The notes under the pieces: generated by a model
What the model saw: only the letters and a program-made list of their open reading frames with translations
The model's database searches: none
Told to the model about the DNA's origin: nothing
Made by a program: the position numbers and the translations under genes
Assembly: GCA_028276305.1 (NCBI GenBank)
Contig: JAPYWO010000117.1
Location: 1-5,572, forward strand
Origin: Candidatus Thermokryptus sp.
GTDB taxonomy: Bacteria > Bacteroidota > Ignavibacteria > Kryptoniales > Kryptoniaceae
Direction of reading: 5' to 3'
Length of the DNA: 5,572 bases
In this document: positions 1 to 5,572 of the stretch, piece by piece
How the letters are laid out: each line of letters starts with the position of its first letter
Numbering within the stretch: the first letter of the stretch is position 1

Positions 1-824
1 TTTGACTTTACATACACGACATCACTTTGAATTTCAACGGTTAGGTTTTTAATCCCGAAAGAATACGGCTTCCGCTCATCGTAAATTTTCTTGACGATAT
101 CATAAAGCTTGAAATCATAACCGCAAAGCTTAAATAAGCTGTCAATCAAACTATTTCTAACTTCAACCGCTATGATACTTGATTTGCCGGCGGAAAAATC
201 ATAGGTAAACCTTTCAAACTTCTCCGAAAATGGGTCAACAATTATAACACCCAAAGCGCCCTTTGATTGAGCATTGCTTACTTTGTATCTTAATGGGAGA
301 TATTTTTCAAATTCTGAATGAGCTTTATAACCATCTGGAGTTCCTTTTAAAATTATGATGACCTTGCCTTTTACATCAATGCCATCATAATCGTCGTAGT
401 TAAGCTCTGGAGCGCTTATCCCATAGCCAGCGAAGACGACCTCAGAATTAACTTTTCCGGATTCGCTGAACGGAAGTGGATGAAAATCACGCTTAAAGGT
501 CAATTTTATCTCTTTACCTGAAACATTAAAACTAAGGAAATTCTGCGCCCCGGCTTTAACCTCACTTGTGAAATCAAAATATTGGAAATAAGTCCCGTTA
601 TCCCCAACAGGTCTAAGCCCAAATCTTTTAAATTGCTTCGCTATATATTCAGCTGCTAACTCAGCTCCTTTCGTTCCAGCTCTGCGACCCTCAAGCTTAT
701 CGGAGGCGATATAGCTTAAATGCTTGTAAAGGTCTTTTTCATCAATCTGTGGCGATGTTGAGCCGAAATAGAAACAGGAATAAAACAATAAAAGAAAGAA
801 AACCAGAAAGAGATTTCTTCTCAT
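1..824 (-). CDS. M28-family metallopeptidase with PA domain, N-terminal part (cut by window edge)
   Basis: This is the first 274 codons of a secreted zinc aminopeptidase-like protein; the rest lies beyond the left edge. It starts at ATG 824-822. Residues 4-16 form a hydrophobic export signal ending at Cys17 (FYSC), a loose lipobox, so a periplasm- or surface-facing lipoprotein is likely. Residues 31-84 carry the N-terminal block typical of M28 peptidases with a PA insert: HLSYIASDKLEGRRAGTKG, then AAEYIAKQF, GLRPVGDNGTYFQ. Residues about 125-225 look like the PA (protease-associated) domain: VVFAGYGISAPELNYDDYDG, then VKGKVIIILKGTP and KGALGVIIVD. The metal ligands (HxDH and following) would come just after residue 274, so catalysis cannot be checked here. 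The start overlaps the upstream dehydrogenase stop by 4 bases (ATGA), with GAGGT 6 bases ahead, so the two are probably co-translated. The family call is strong; the substrate is unknown. Confidence 0.88.
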   Translation of the reverse strand, partial: MRRNLFLVFFLLLFYSCFYFGSTSPQIDEKDLYKHLSYIASDKLEGRRAGTKGAELAAEYIAKQFKRFGLRPVGDNGTYFQYFDFTSEVKAGAQNFLSFNVSGKEIKLTFKRDFHPLPFSESGKVNSEVVFAGYGISAPELNYDDYDGIDVKGKVIIILKGTPDGYKAHSEFEKYLPLRYKVSNAQSKGALGVIIVDPFSEKFERFTYDFSAGKSSIIAVEVRNSLIDSLFKLCGYDFKLYDIVKKIYDERKPYSFGIKNLTVEIQSDVVYVKS

Positions 825-1549
825 CTTCTTACCTCACTTAGTTTAAAATTTTGCGCATCAAACTGCATCCCTGTCACATCTTTTGACTCATCAGAAGCAA
901 GATAGATGAAAACATCTACGATATCTTCAGGTCTTTTGAGTTTTTTCGGGTCTTCATCCGGATACGCCTGTCTTCTCATCTCCGTTGCTATAGGACCTGG
1001 ATTTACGGAGTTAACCCTTATCCCATATGCTTTAAGTTCATCAGCCAGGATTTGTGTTAAACCTTCAACGCCGAACTTAGAAACAGAATAAGCACCCCAT
1101 CTTGCCCTTCCAACTCTGCCAACACTTGAGCTAACCATTATTATACTTCCATTCCCTTGTGGTATCATATAACGGAGTACCTCCCGCGTCACATAAAAAA
1201 CCCCATTTAAATTTACATCTATCACCTTCCGCCATTCATCAACTGGATAATCAACTATGGTTGTCCTAACCCCGAGAATACCTGCGTTATTTACAAGTAT
1301 ATCTATTCTACCGAATCGCTTATGAACTTCCTCAATAAACTCTTTTACAGCTTCGTAATCACTGACATCAACTTTTCCGACATGGCACTTTGAGCAGGAT
1401 GATTTTATCTGATCAGCGATGTAAAATATATCATTTGACCTTGAACATATGGAAATTAAAGCTCCTTCTGAGGCGAAGGCAACTGCAAGCGCCCTTCCAA
1501 GCCCGCGCGAAGCACCAGTTATTACAGCAACTTTATCTTTAAGTCGCAT
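821..1549 (-). CDS. Short-chain dehydrogenase/reductase (SDR, FabG-like fold)
   Basis: This is a cytosolic NAD(P)-dependent oxidoreductase of 242 residues, close to the classical SDR length of about 250. Counting from the start at 1549, it shows TGASRGLG (11-18) for nucleotide binding, VDV with Asp61, NNAG (87-90), Asn113, a serine run (140-142), and YSVSK with Tyr154 and Lys158, so the Asn-Ser-Tyr-Lys tetrad is intact. NPGPIATEM follows at about 183-191. Arg37 after the second strand suggests NADP(H), by analogy with related enzymes. The C-terminus ends VTGMQFDAQN and lacks the usual VTGQ-x-x-x-DGG. Two adjacent ATGs compete: GGAG is 1 base from the one at 1552 and 4 bases from the one at 1549, so 1549 is preferred. 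The stop overlaps the M28 start. The fold call is secure; the substrate is not recognisable. Confidence 0.93.
   Translation of the reverse strand: MRLKDKVAVITGASRGLGRALAVAFASEGALISICSRSNDIFYIADQIKSSCSKCHVGKVDVSDYEAVKEFIEEVHKRFGRIDILVNNAGILGVRTTIVDYPVDEWRKVIDVNLNGVFYVTREVLRYMIPQGNGSIIMVSSSVGRVGRARWGAYSVSKFGVEGLTQILADELKAYGIRVNSVNPGPIATEMRRQAYPDEDPKKLKRPEDIVDVFIYLASDESKDVTGMQFDAQNFKLSEVRR
831..835 (-). promoter_or_regulatory. Shine-Dalgarno site of the M28 peptidase gene
   Basis: GAGGT on the minus strand lies 6 bases before ATG 824-822, inside the last codons of the dehydrogenase gene. It fixes the peptidase start and shows that the ribosome site is embedded in the upstream coding sequence, as expected for translational coupling. 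Confidence 0.75.
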
Positions 1550-1553
1550 CATG

Positions 1554-1557
1554 CTCC
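1554..1557 (-). promoter_or_regulatory. Shine-Dalgarno site choosing between two SDR start codons
   Basis: GGAG (TTGGAG if extended) is on the minus strand. The spacer is 1 base to the ATG at 1552 and 4 bases to the ATG at 1549. The second spacing is the only workable one, so the protein probably begins MRLKDKVAV. Confidence 0.5.
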
Positions 1558-1577
1558 AAATTACTTTTGACTGCTTA

Positions 1578-1609
1578 AAAAAATAAAAATTTCAACGGAA
1601 ATTATCAAA
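1578..1609 (-). promoter_or_regulatory. Candidate promoter for the SDR-M28 genes
   Basis: Reading the minus strand, TTTG (1609-1606) is followed after 20 bases by TATTTTTT (1585-1578). This is one base off the Bacteroidota-type pattern TTTG-N(about 19-21)-TAnnTTTG. The implied start of transcription would give a leader of roughly 20-25 bases. The A/T-rich background makes chance matches easy; support comes from location and from the matching arrangement on the other strand. Confidence 0.3.
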
Positions 1610-1633
1610 CGAAGATTGAAACTCGGCGTTTGA
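1605..1633. repeat. Inverted repeat TCAAACG-N15-CGTTTGA in the divergent intergenic region
   Basis: Perfect 7-bp arms at 1605-1611 and 1627-1633 are separated by 15 bases and centred at 1619, close to the middle of the gap between the two gene blocks. Each arm contains the TTTG proposed as the -33 box of the promoter pointing away from the centre. It could be a paired promoter element, an operator, or both. Confidence 0.6.
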
Positions 1634-1660
1634 ATTATCAGAAATTTATTTGTAAATTTT
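1629..1660 (+). promoter_or_regulatory. Candidate promoter for the panC operon
   Basis: TTTG (1629-1632), 20 bases, then TAAATTTT (1653-1660) fits the Bacteroidota-type pattern with one mismatch. The same stretch also reads as a weak sigma-70-type promoter, TTGAAT (1630-1635), 17 bases, TAAATT (1653-1658). Either reading puts the transcript start near 1665, leaving a leader of about 27 bases before panC. Confidence 0.35.
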
Positions 1661-1671
1661 CCGACGGAAAA
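1657..1671. promoter_or_regulatory. Perfect 15-bp palindrome, possible operator upstream of panC
   Basis: TTTTCCG-A-CGGAAAA is a perfect 7-1-7 dyad that overlaps the proposed -7 box and the expected transcript start of panC. A one-base centre does not suit an RNA hairpin, so a binding site for a dimeric repressor is the more natural reading. No regulator gene is present in the window. Confidence 0.35.
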
Positions 1672-1691
1672 ACAAATAAAAGCAAGCGGGA

Positions 1692-2543
1692 ATGAGGATA
1701 ATTTCAAAAGTCAAAGAAATGCAAAAAGTGGCTGATGAATTAAGAAAAGAAGGGAAAATCATAGGCGTAGTTCCAACGATGGGTTATCTACACGAGGGAC
1801 ATCTTAGTTTGATACGACTCGCGAAGGAAAAAAGCGATGTGGTGATAACAACTATCTTCGTCAATCCTCTGCAATTTGCGCCAAATGAGGACTATGACAG
1901 ATATCCGAGGGACTTTGAAAGAGATGTTAAACTCGCACAATCAGCTGGCTGTGATATAATTTTCCATCCGAGCGTTGAAGAGATGTATCCTCAAAATTTC
2001 CTCACTTATGTTGAGGTTGACAAACTAACCAAAGTCCTTGAAGGGGAATTTAGACCCACACATTTCAGAGGGGTTACAACGGTTGTGGCAAAACTTTTCA
2101 ACATAACCAAGCCACATATCGCGGTCTTCGGTCAAAAAGACGCTCAACAGGCGCTGATAATAAAACAAATGGTCAGGGATTTAAACTTTGACATTGAGAT
2201 AATAGTTGCACCCATAGTTCGTGAGCCAGATGGTTTAGCGATGAGTTCAAGGAATATATATCTTTCCGACTCGGAAAGAAAAGACGCAACTGTACTTTAT
2301 GAAAGTTTAAAACTTGCCGAAAAATTAATTGAGAACGGCGAAAGAAATTCAAAAAACATAATCTTAAAAATGGAGGAACTCATAAAGTCAAAACCGACAG
2401 CCATGATAGATTATATAGCCATAGTTGAGCCAGAAACACTTGAAAAGGTTGAAACTCTAAGCGAGGGTAAGGAGTATCTTATAGCACTTGCTGTTAGAAT
2501 TGGAAGCACTCGTTTAATTGATAACACAATTGTAAAAATTTGA
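1692..2543 (+). CDS. panC: Pantoate--beta-alanine ligase (pantothenate synthetase)
   Basis: PanC joins D-pantoate and beta-alanine with ATP, through a pantoyl-adenylate, to make pantothenate, the coenzyme A precursor; it is cytosolic. The 283 residues match the usual family length. Visible motifs are [13 protein letters not shown] (28-40) with the HIGH-type HEGH at 34-37, [18 protein letters not shown] (56-73) including Gln61 for pantoate, FGQKDAQQ (146-153), and [12 protein letters not shown] (177-188) holding the KMSKS-like loop. The C-terminal small domain ends [10 protein letters not shown] and [14 protein letters not shown]. The ATG at 1692 gives the standard N-terminus, although the ribosome site is weak (GGGA directly against the ATG). 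It is the first gene of the plus-strand operon and lies 21 bases before panD, whose product supplies its beta-alanine substrate. Confidence 0.98.
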   Translation: MRIISKVKEMQKVADELRKEGKIIGVVPTMGYLHEGHLSLIRLAKEKSDVVITTIFVNPLQFAPNEDYDRYPRDFERDVKLAQSAGCDIIFHPSVEEMYPQNFLTYVEVDKLTKVLEGEFRPTHFRGVTTVVAKLFNITKPHIAVFGQKDAQQALIIKQMVRDLNFDIEIIVAPIVREPDGLAMSSRNIYLSDSERKDATVLYESLKLAEKLIENGERNSKNIILKMEELIKSKPTAMIDYIAIVEPETLEKVETLSEGKEYLIALAVRIGSTRLIDNTIVKI

Positions 2544-2564
2544 AAATAAAAATTTTTGAGCCAG

Positions 2565-2954
2565 ATGAGCATATACCGTGAGATGTGTAAATCAAAAATT
2601 CACGGCGCTACCGTAACCCAAGCCGAACTTTATTATGAAGGTAGCATCACGATTGACGAATCCCTGCTTGAGATTGCGGATATACTTCCGTTTGAAAAAG
2701 TCCAAGTTGTGAACTTAAACAATGGTGCAAGGTTTGAGACATATGCGATCCCAGGGGAGAGAAATTCCGGGGTTATTTGCCTTAATGGACCAGCAGCTCG
2801 CTTAGGAGCCGTAGGTGACCAGATAATTATAATCTCCTACGCTCAATATCCTGAGGAACTTGCCCAAAATCACAAGCCAAAAGTCCTCATACTTGACAAA
2901 GACAATAAAATTAAGCAAATTATATACGGGACGATAAACGAAATTGCAAAGTGA
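2565..2954 (+). CDS. panD: Aspartate 1-decarboxylase proenzyme (pyruvoyl-dependent)
   Basis: PanD decarboxylates L-aspartate to beta-alanine for PanC. The proenzyme cleaves itself at Gly-Ser to create the pyruvoyl cofactor. Starting at ATG 2565 it has 129 residues. The cleavage site is YYEGSITID, between Gly26 and Ser27; by alignment with the E. coli enzyme, Lys11 and His13 in [11 protein letters not shown], Tyr24, and Arg56, Thr59 and Tyr60 in [14 protein letters not shown] are the active-site positions. [19 protein letters not shown] (74-92) is the conserved C-terminal block, with Pro where many members have Ala. An in-frame TTG at 2556 would add three residues but has no ribosome site; ATG 2565 has only a weak GAG 4 bases ahead and fits the family N-terminus better. 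Translation coupled to panC is likely. Confidence 0.96.
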   Translation: MSIYREMCKSKIHGATVTQAELYYEGSITIDESLLEIADILPFEKVQVVNLNNGARFETYAIPGERNSGVICLNGPAARLGAVGDQIIIISYAQYPEELAQNHKPKVLILDKDNKIKQIIYGTINEIAK

Positions 2955-2973
2955 AAAATTTTTAAAAATAAAC

Positions 2974-2979
2974 TGAGGT
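2974..2979 (+). promoter_or_regulatory. Shine-Dalgarno site deciding a GTG start
   Basis: TGAGGT lies 5 bases before GTG 2985-2987, one of the clearest ribosome sites in the operon. It supports the GTG start of the nucleotidyltransferase gene, and no upstream in-frame ATG competes. Confidence 0.75.
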
Positions 2980-2984
2980 CACTT

Positions 2985-3773
2985 GTGGGGAATTTTTTTT
3001 ATAAGCATCCAAGAGACCTTGCAACTGTCATCCTTGCTGCTGGCAAGGGAACAAGGATGAATAGACCAGATATAGCCAAGGTGATGTTCCACTTGAACGG
3101 GGAACCGATGATAAAAAATGTCGTTGAACTCGCATTCAAAATTAACTCCGACAGGGTTATAGTTGTAGTTGGACATTTTAAAGATGTAGTTATGGATTAT
3201 GTCAAAAAAATCGCCCCATCGGTTGAATTCGCAATCCAAGAGCAACAATTAGGAACGGGTCATGCTGTGATGCAGACGGAGAAACTCCTTGATAATTTCA
3301 ACGGTGATGTCCTTGTTTTATCTGGCGATGTTCCACTTTTAACTGTAAAGACGATGCAAAAACTTTTAAAATATCACTACGAAACCGACGCAGTCGGGAC
3401 AGTGCTAACGGCTGAAGTTGAAGACCCAACAGGTTACGGGAGAATAATAAGAAATCCGGATGGCTCGGTTGATAGAATAGTTGAACACAAAGACGCCTCG
3501 GAGGAAGAGAGAAAAATAAAAGAGATAAACTCCGGAATTTATGTCTTCAAAAAAGAGCCACTTTTTGAAGCCCTTAAACATATAACCCCAAACAATGTTC
3601 AAGGTGAGTATTACTTAACGGATGTTTTTTACTATTTCTCACATCATAATATGAAAATTTCAGCTCTTAAAGCTGAAAGCTGGGACGAGGTTCATGGCAT
3701 AAACACGATTGAGCAACTTGAAAAGGCACAGGAAATCCTTAAGCGAAGGAAACAACTTGGGATTGAGGAATGA
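2985..3773 (+). CDS. GlmU-type sugar-1-phosphate uridylyltransferase, single domain
   Basis: This cytosolic nucleotidyltransferase resembles the N-terminal half of GlmU, which makes UDP-GlcNAc from UTP and GlcNAc-1-phosphate for peptidoglycan and surface sugars. Motifs run in order: VILAAGKGTRM (15-25) with Lys32 in IAKV, QEQQLGTGHAV (85-95) for uracil recognition, SGDVPLL (113-119) with metal-binding Asp115, GYGRIIR (150-156), IVEHKDA (165-171), EINSGIYVF (180-188), NNVQGEYYLTD (203-213) and EVHGIN (235-240), whose Asn240 matches the second metal ligand. These match GlmU more closely than GalU or RmlA. At 262 residues it stops where bifunctional GlmU (about 450) would begin its left-handed beta-helix acetyltransferase, so it probably performs only uridylylation. 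GlcNAc-1-phosphate as substrate is inferred. It starts at GTG, 30 bases after panD. Confidence 0.9.
   Translation: MGNFFYKHPRDLATVILAAGKGTRMNRPDIAKVMFHLNGEPMIKNVVELAFKINSDRVIVVVGHFKDVVMDYVKKIAPSVEFAIQEQQLGTGHAVMQTEKLLDNFNGDVLVLSGDVPLLTVKTMQKLLKYHYETDAVGTVLTAEVEDPTGYGRIIRNPDGSVDRIVEHKDASEEERKIKEINSGIYVFKKEPLFEALKHITPNNVQGEYYLTDVFYYFSHHNMKISALKAESWDEVHGINTIEQLEKAQEILKRRKQLGIEE
3765..3768 (+). promoter_or_regulatory. Shine-Dalgarno site ambiguous between ATG 3770 and GTG 3776
   Basis: GAGG sits 1 base before the ATG at 3770 but 7 bases before the in-frame GTG at 3776, so it favours the GTG. A weaker GGGA at 3759-3762 is 7 bases before the ATG. The choice changes only two residues. Confidence 0.5.
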
Positions 3774-4423
3774 CTGTGAAGAAATTTCGGCTAATCATCT
3801 TTTTCATCCCAATTTTAGCTGGTTTAATCCTATTCCTACTTGCAAAAAAGAAACAAGAAATCATTGAGATTGAGAAAAGATCAACTCCTTACACCGTTGA
3901 ATATGTGAAAAACTTGATCTACAACTCAAGCTTTGAACTCGGTCGGGGAAATGAGCCAAGCGGTTGGATGAGCGAAATAAAAGGGGATGAAGTTTATCTT
4001 GAGCGCGATGTCATAGAAAAATTTGACGGGAAATTCAGCGCAAGCATAACATCAAACAACCCATCTGCGAAATCAAACTGGTTCCAAGATATTCACCAAT
4101 TCCCGAAAGAGAAAAAATTCATACTTTATGGGGCGATAAAAACATACTACGCTGACTCAGCGTTTTTGAGGATTGAAGTTTATGACACGCTCGGGAACTT
4201 GCGTTCATTTAATTCAACTGAAATCTTAACCGGGACAAACGATTGGAAAGTTTACACATGTGCGGTAATAGTTGAAAAAGATGCAAAGAAAATAAGGGTC
4301 AAATGCGTTTTAAACGGTAAAGGAAGTGCCTGGTTTGATGATGTTGAACTTGTCGCCGTAAGATACGAAGAGAGAGATTATCCGTTTTGGTGGAAATACT
4401 GGACAAGACAATTTCAAAAGTGA
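3770..4423 (+). CDS. Membrane-anchored protein with carbohydrate-binding-module-like beta-sandwich
   Basis: I do not recognise a named gene. The 217-residue product has a short basic N-terminus (KKFR), one hydrophobic segment at about 7-25, then KKK, which reads as an uncleaved signal anchor leaving the rest outside the cytoplasmic membrane. Residues 48-194 resemble a CBM4/9-type jelly roll: it opens NLIYNSSFELGRGNEPSGW, has strands around FSASITS, FILYGAIKTYY and FLRIEVYDTLGN, then DWKVYTCAVIV, and closes GSAWFDDVELVAV. Sugar binding is inferred from that family resemblance only, as such folds also serve other roles. The C-terminal tail YPFWWKYW (204-211) is strikingly aromatic. The ATG overlaps the previous stop (ATGA), or the protein starts at GTG 3776 two bases after it, which has better ribosome-site spacing. 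Co-expression with the nucleotidyltransferase is very likely. Confidence 0.8.
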   Translation: MTVKKFRLIIFFIPILAGLILFLLAKKKQEIIEIEKRSTPYTVEYVKNLIYNSSFELGRGNEPSGWMSEIKGDEVYLERDVIEKFDGKFSASITSNNPSAKSNWFQDIHQFPKEKKFILYGAIKTYYADSAFLRIEVYDTLGNLRSFNSTEILTGTNDWKVYTCAVIVEKDAKKIRVKCVLNGKGSAWFDDVELVAVRYEERDYPFWWKYWTRQFQK

Positions 4424-4424
4424 A

Positions 4425-5572
4425 ATGAAAAAAGTAATTCTCAGAAAAGGTGGAGACAAAAGGATATTAAATGGACATCTTTGGATTTTCAGCAACGAGA
4501 TAAAAGACATTGAAGGGAATCCGAAAATCGGCGATGTAGTTGAAATTTACAGATTCAACGGTGAATTTTTCGGGCTTGGTTTTTTCAATCCACACTCACT
4601 TATATCAATTAGAATCTTAACCCGCGAAAGAACCGAGATAAATTTTGAGTTTTTCAAAAAAAGAATTCTTGAAGCTTATAATCTCAGGAAAACCCTTTAC
4701 CCAAATTCCGAAACATTTCGCCTTGTCCACGGCGAAAGCGATTTTCTGCCGGGACTTGTAATTGACAAATATGAGGATTGTTTTTCAATTCAAACATTTT
4801 CCTACGGTATGGATCAAAGGGTAAACTTAATTTGCGATGTGCTTGATGAAATTTTTAAGCCATTTGGAATAGTTGAGCGAAACGAATCGCCATTGCGCGA
4901 GCTTGAAGGTCTTGAAAACAGACGGAGGATTTTGCGAGGGGGATCAAAGGAGATAATTTTTGATGACGATGGAGTAAAGTTTAAAATAGATTTGCTTTCG
5001 GGACAAAAAACTGGATTTTATCTTGACCAGAGGGAAAACAGAAAAGTGTTAAGGAGATTCTCACAAGGGAAAAAGGTTCTTGATTGTTTTACAAATGAAG
5101 GTGGCTTCGCTCTTCATTGTGCTTTTGCTGGAGCTGAAAAAGTCATCGGCGTTGATATTTCTGAAACGGCGATTGAAAAAGCGAAAATAAACGCCGAATT
5201 TAACGGTTTAAAAAATGTTCATTTTGAGACGGCGGATGTCTTTGACAAATTGAGGGAATATCTAAATAAAGGGGAAAAATTTGACATAGTCATACTTGAT
5301 CCTCCTTCCTTTACAAAATCAAAGAAAACTGTTAGATCAGCTCTTTCAGGATACAGGGAGATAAATTCAACTGCGATTAAAATTTTGAACTCGGGCGGGA
5401 TATTGGCAACGGCTTCGTGCTCACATCATATTGACGATCAAATGTTCATTGATGTGATAATACAAAGCTCTATTTTGGCTAAGCGAAAAATCAGATTAAT
5501 TGAATGGAGGAGCGCATCGCCCGACCATCCAATTCTACCTCAAATGCCAGAGACAAAGTACCTTAAGTTCGG
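4425..5572 (+). CDS. rlmI: RlmI-type class I SAM-dependent 23S rRNA methyltransferase (3' end cut by window edge)
   Basis: This is a probable 23S rRNA (cytosine-5) methyltransferase of the RlmI/COG1092 family. In E. coli RlmI modifies C1962; the exact site here is inferred. There are 382 codons in the window and no stop, and family members usually end near 390-400, so only about ten residues are missing. Residues 1-70 form the N-terminal PUA-type RNA-binding domain (LRKGGDKRILNGHLWIFSNE). A linking domain contains HGESDFLPGLVIDKY (102-116) and ERNES (151-155). The catalytic domain has SGQKTGFYLDQRENR (192-206), the SAM loop VLDCFTNEGGFAL (218-230), Asp244 in GVDIS, the motif IV block LDPPSFTKSK (291-300), and ASCSHH (330-335) with Cys332 as the likely nucleophile. 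It begins one base after the preceding stop with no clear ribosome site, so reinitiation by ribosomes finishing the upstream gene is likely. Confidence 0.94.
   Translation, partial: MKKVILRKGGDKRILNGHLWIFSNEIKDIEGNPKIGDVVEIYRFNGEFFGLGFFNPHSLISIRILTRERTEINFEFFKKRILEAYNLRKTLYPNSETFRLVHGESDFLPGLVIDKYEDCFSIQTFSYGMDQRVNLICDVLDEIFKPFGIVERNESPLRELEGLENRRRILRGGSKEIIFDDDGVKFKIDLLSGQKTGFYLDQRENRKVLRRFSQGKKVLDCFTNEGGFALHCAFAGAEKVIGVDISETAIEKAKINAEFNGLKNVHFETADVFDKLREYLNKGEKFDIVILDPPSFTKSKKTVRSALSGYREINSTAIKILNSGGILATASCSHHIDDQMFIDVIIQSSILAKRKIRLIEWRSASPDHPILPQMPETKYLKF

Noticed and set aside
906..1091. A 61-residue open frame on the plus strand inside the SDR gene
   Set aside because: It lies opposite a strongly supported SDR gene, and its product has no recognisable motif. 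It is a shadow frame.
1588..1603. AATTTC-AACG-GAAATT as a leader hairpin or riboswitch element for the SDR gene
   Set aside because: The six-base stem is mostly A-U and lies between the proposed -33 and -7 boxes, hence probably untranscribed. It may matter only as a DNA site.
2544..2564. The AAAAATTTTT stretch between panC and panD as a terminator
   Set aside because: It is a simple A/T palindrome without a GC stem, and the tight pan gene pair argues against termination here.
2955..2973. The AAAAATTTTT stretch after panD as a terminator
   Set aside because: There is no GC-containing stem or following U-tract of the intrinsic type, and the next gene's ribosome site starts immediately afterwards.
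2979..3248. An 89-residue open frame on the minus strand opposite the nucleotidyltransferase
   Set aside because: It covers the conserved LAAGKGTRM-coding region on the other strand and its translation has no domain signal.
3405..3602. A 65-residue minus-strand frame inside the nucleotidyltransferase gene
   Set aside because: It is fully contained in a confident gene, and its hydrophobic, aromatic product is typical of a reversed coding strand.
3774..4423. A split GlmU whose acetyltransferase half became a separate downstream gene
   Set aside because: The next gene encodes a membrane anchor plus a beta-sandwich with no hexapeptide repeats, so it is not the missing half.
4310..4510. A 66-residue minus-strand frame spanning the junction of the anchored protein and rlmI
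   Set aside because: Both plus-strand genes are well supported across this region and the minus-strand product shows no motif.

Overview
The window is densely coding, AT-rich bacterial DNA. It is laid out as two divergent gene blocks around one 139-142 bp intergenic region, and no gene-free stretch exceeds 300 bases. I see no tRNA, rRNA, CRISPR array, insertion sequence, phage gene or plasmid origin. Proteins rich in Lys, Glu and Ile, a loose Cys lipobox on an exported peptidase, and promoter-like boxes of the TTTG / TAnnTTTG kind all suggest the FCB group (Bacteroidota, Ignavibacteria or Kryptonia-like lineages), possibly a thermophile. That placement is inference from style, not a phylogenetic result.

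Left block, minus strand: a short-chain dehydrogenase/reductase gene is followed, through a 4-base ATGA overlap, by the first 274 codons of an exported M28-type metallopeptidase. The window edge cuts the peptidase just before its catalytic domain. The central region, about 1553-1691, should carry both promoters. Its most notable feature is a near-symmetric arrangement in which a 7-bp inverted repeat holds a candidate -33 box for each direction, each 20 bases from a candidate -7 box.

Right block, plus strand: panC and panD are adjacent and make pantothenate and its precursor beta-alanine. They are followed by a stand-alone GlmU-type uridylyltransferase domain lacking the acetyltransferase half, then a small membrane-anchored protein resembling carbohydrate-binding modules, then an RlmI-type 23S rRNA methyltransferase that runs off the right edge about 10 residues before its expected end. 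Gaps of 21, 30, overlap/2 and 1 bases make this a probable single operon that mixes coenzyme A precursor synthesis, nucleotide-sugar supply, a surface protein and ribosome modification.

Most of the window is ordinary core metabolism. I did not find a defence system, mobile element or other clearly new system. The points most worth checking are the symmetric bidirectional promoter with a perfect 15-bp palindrome beside it, the single-domain GlmU-type enzyme, and the uncharacterised anchored beta-sandwich protein with an aromatic tail.
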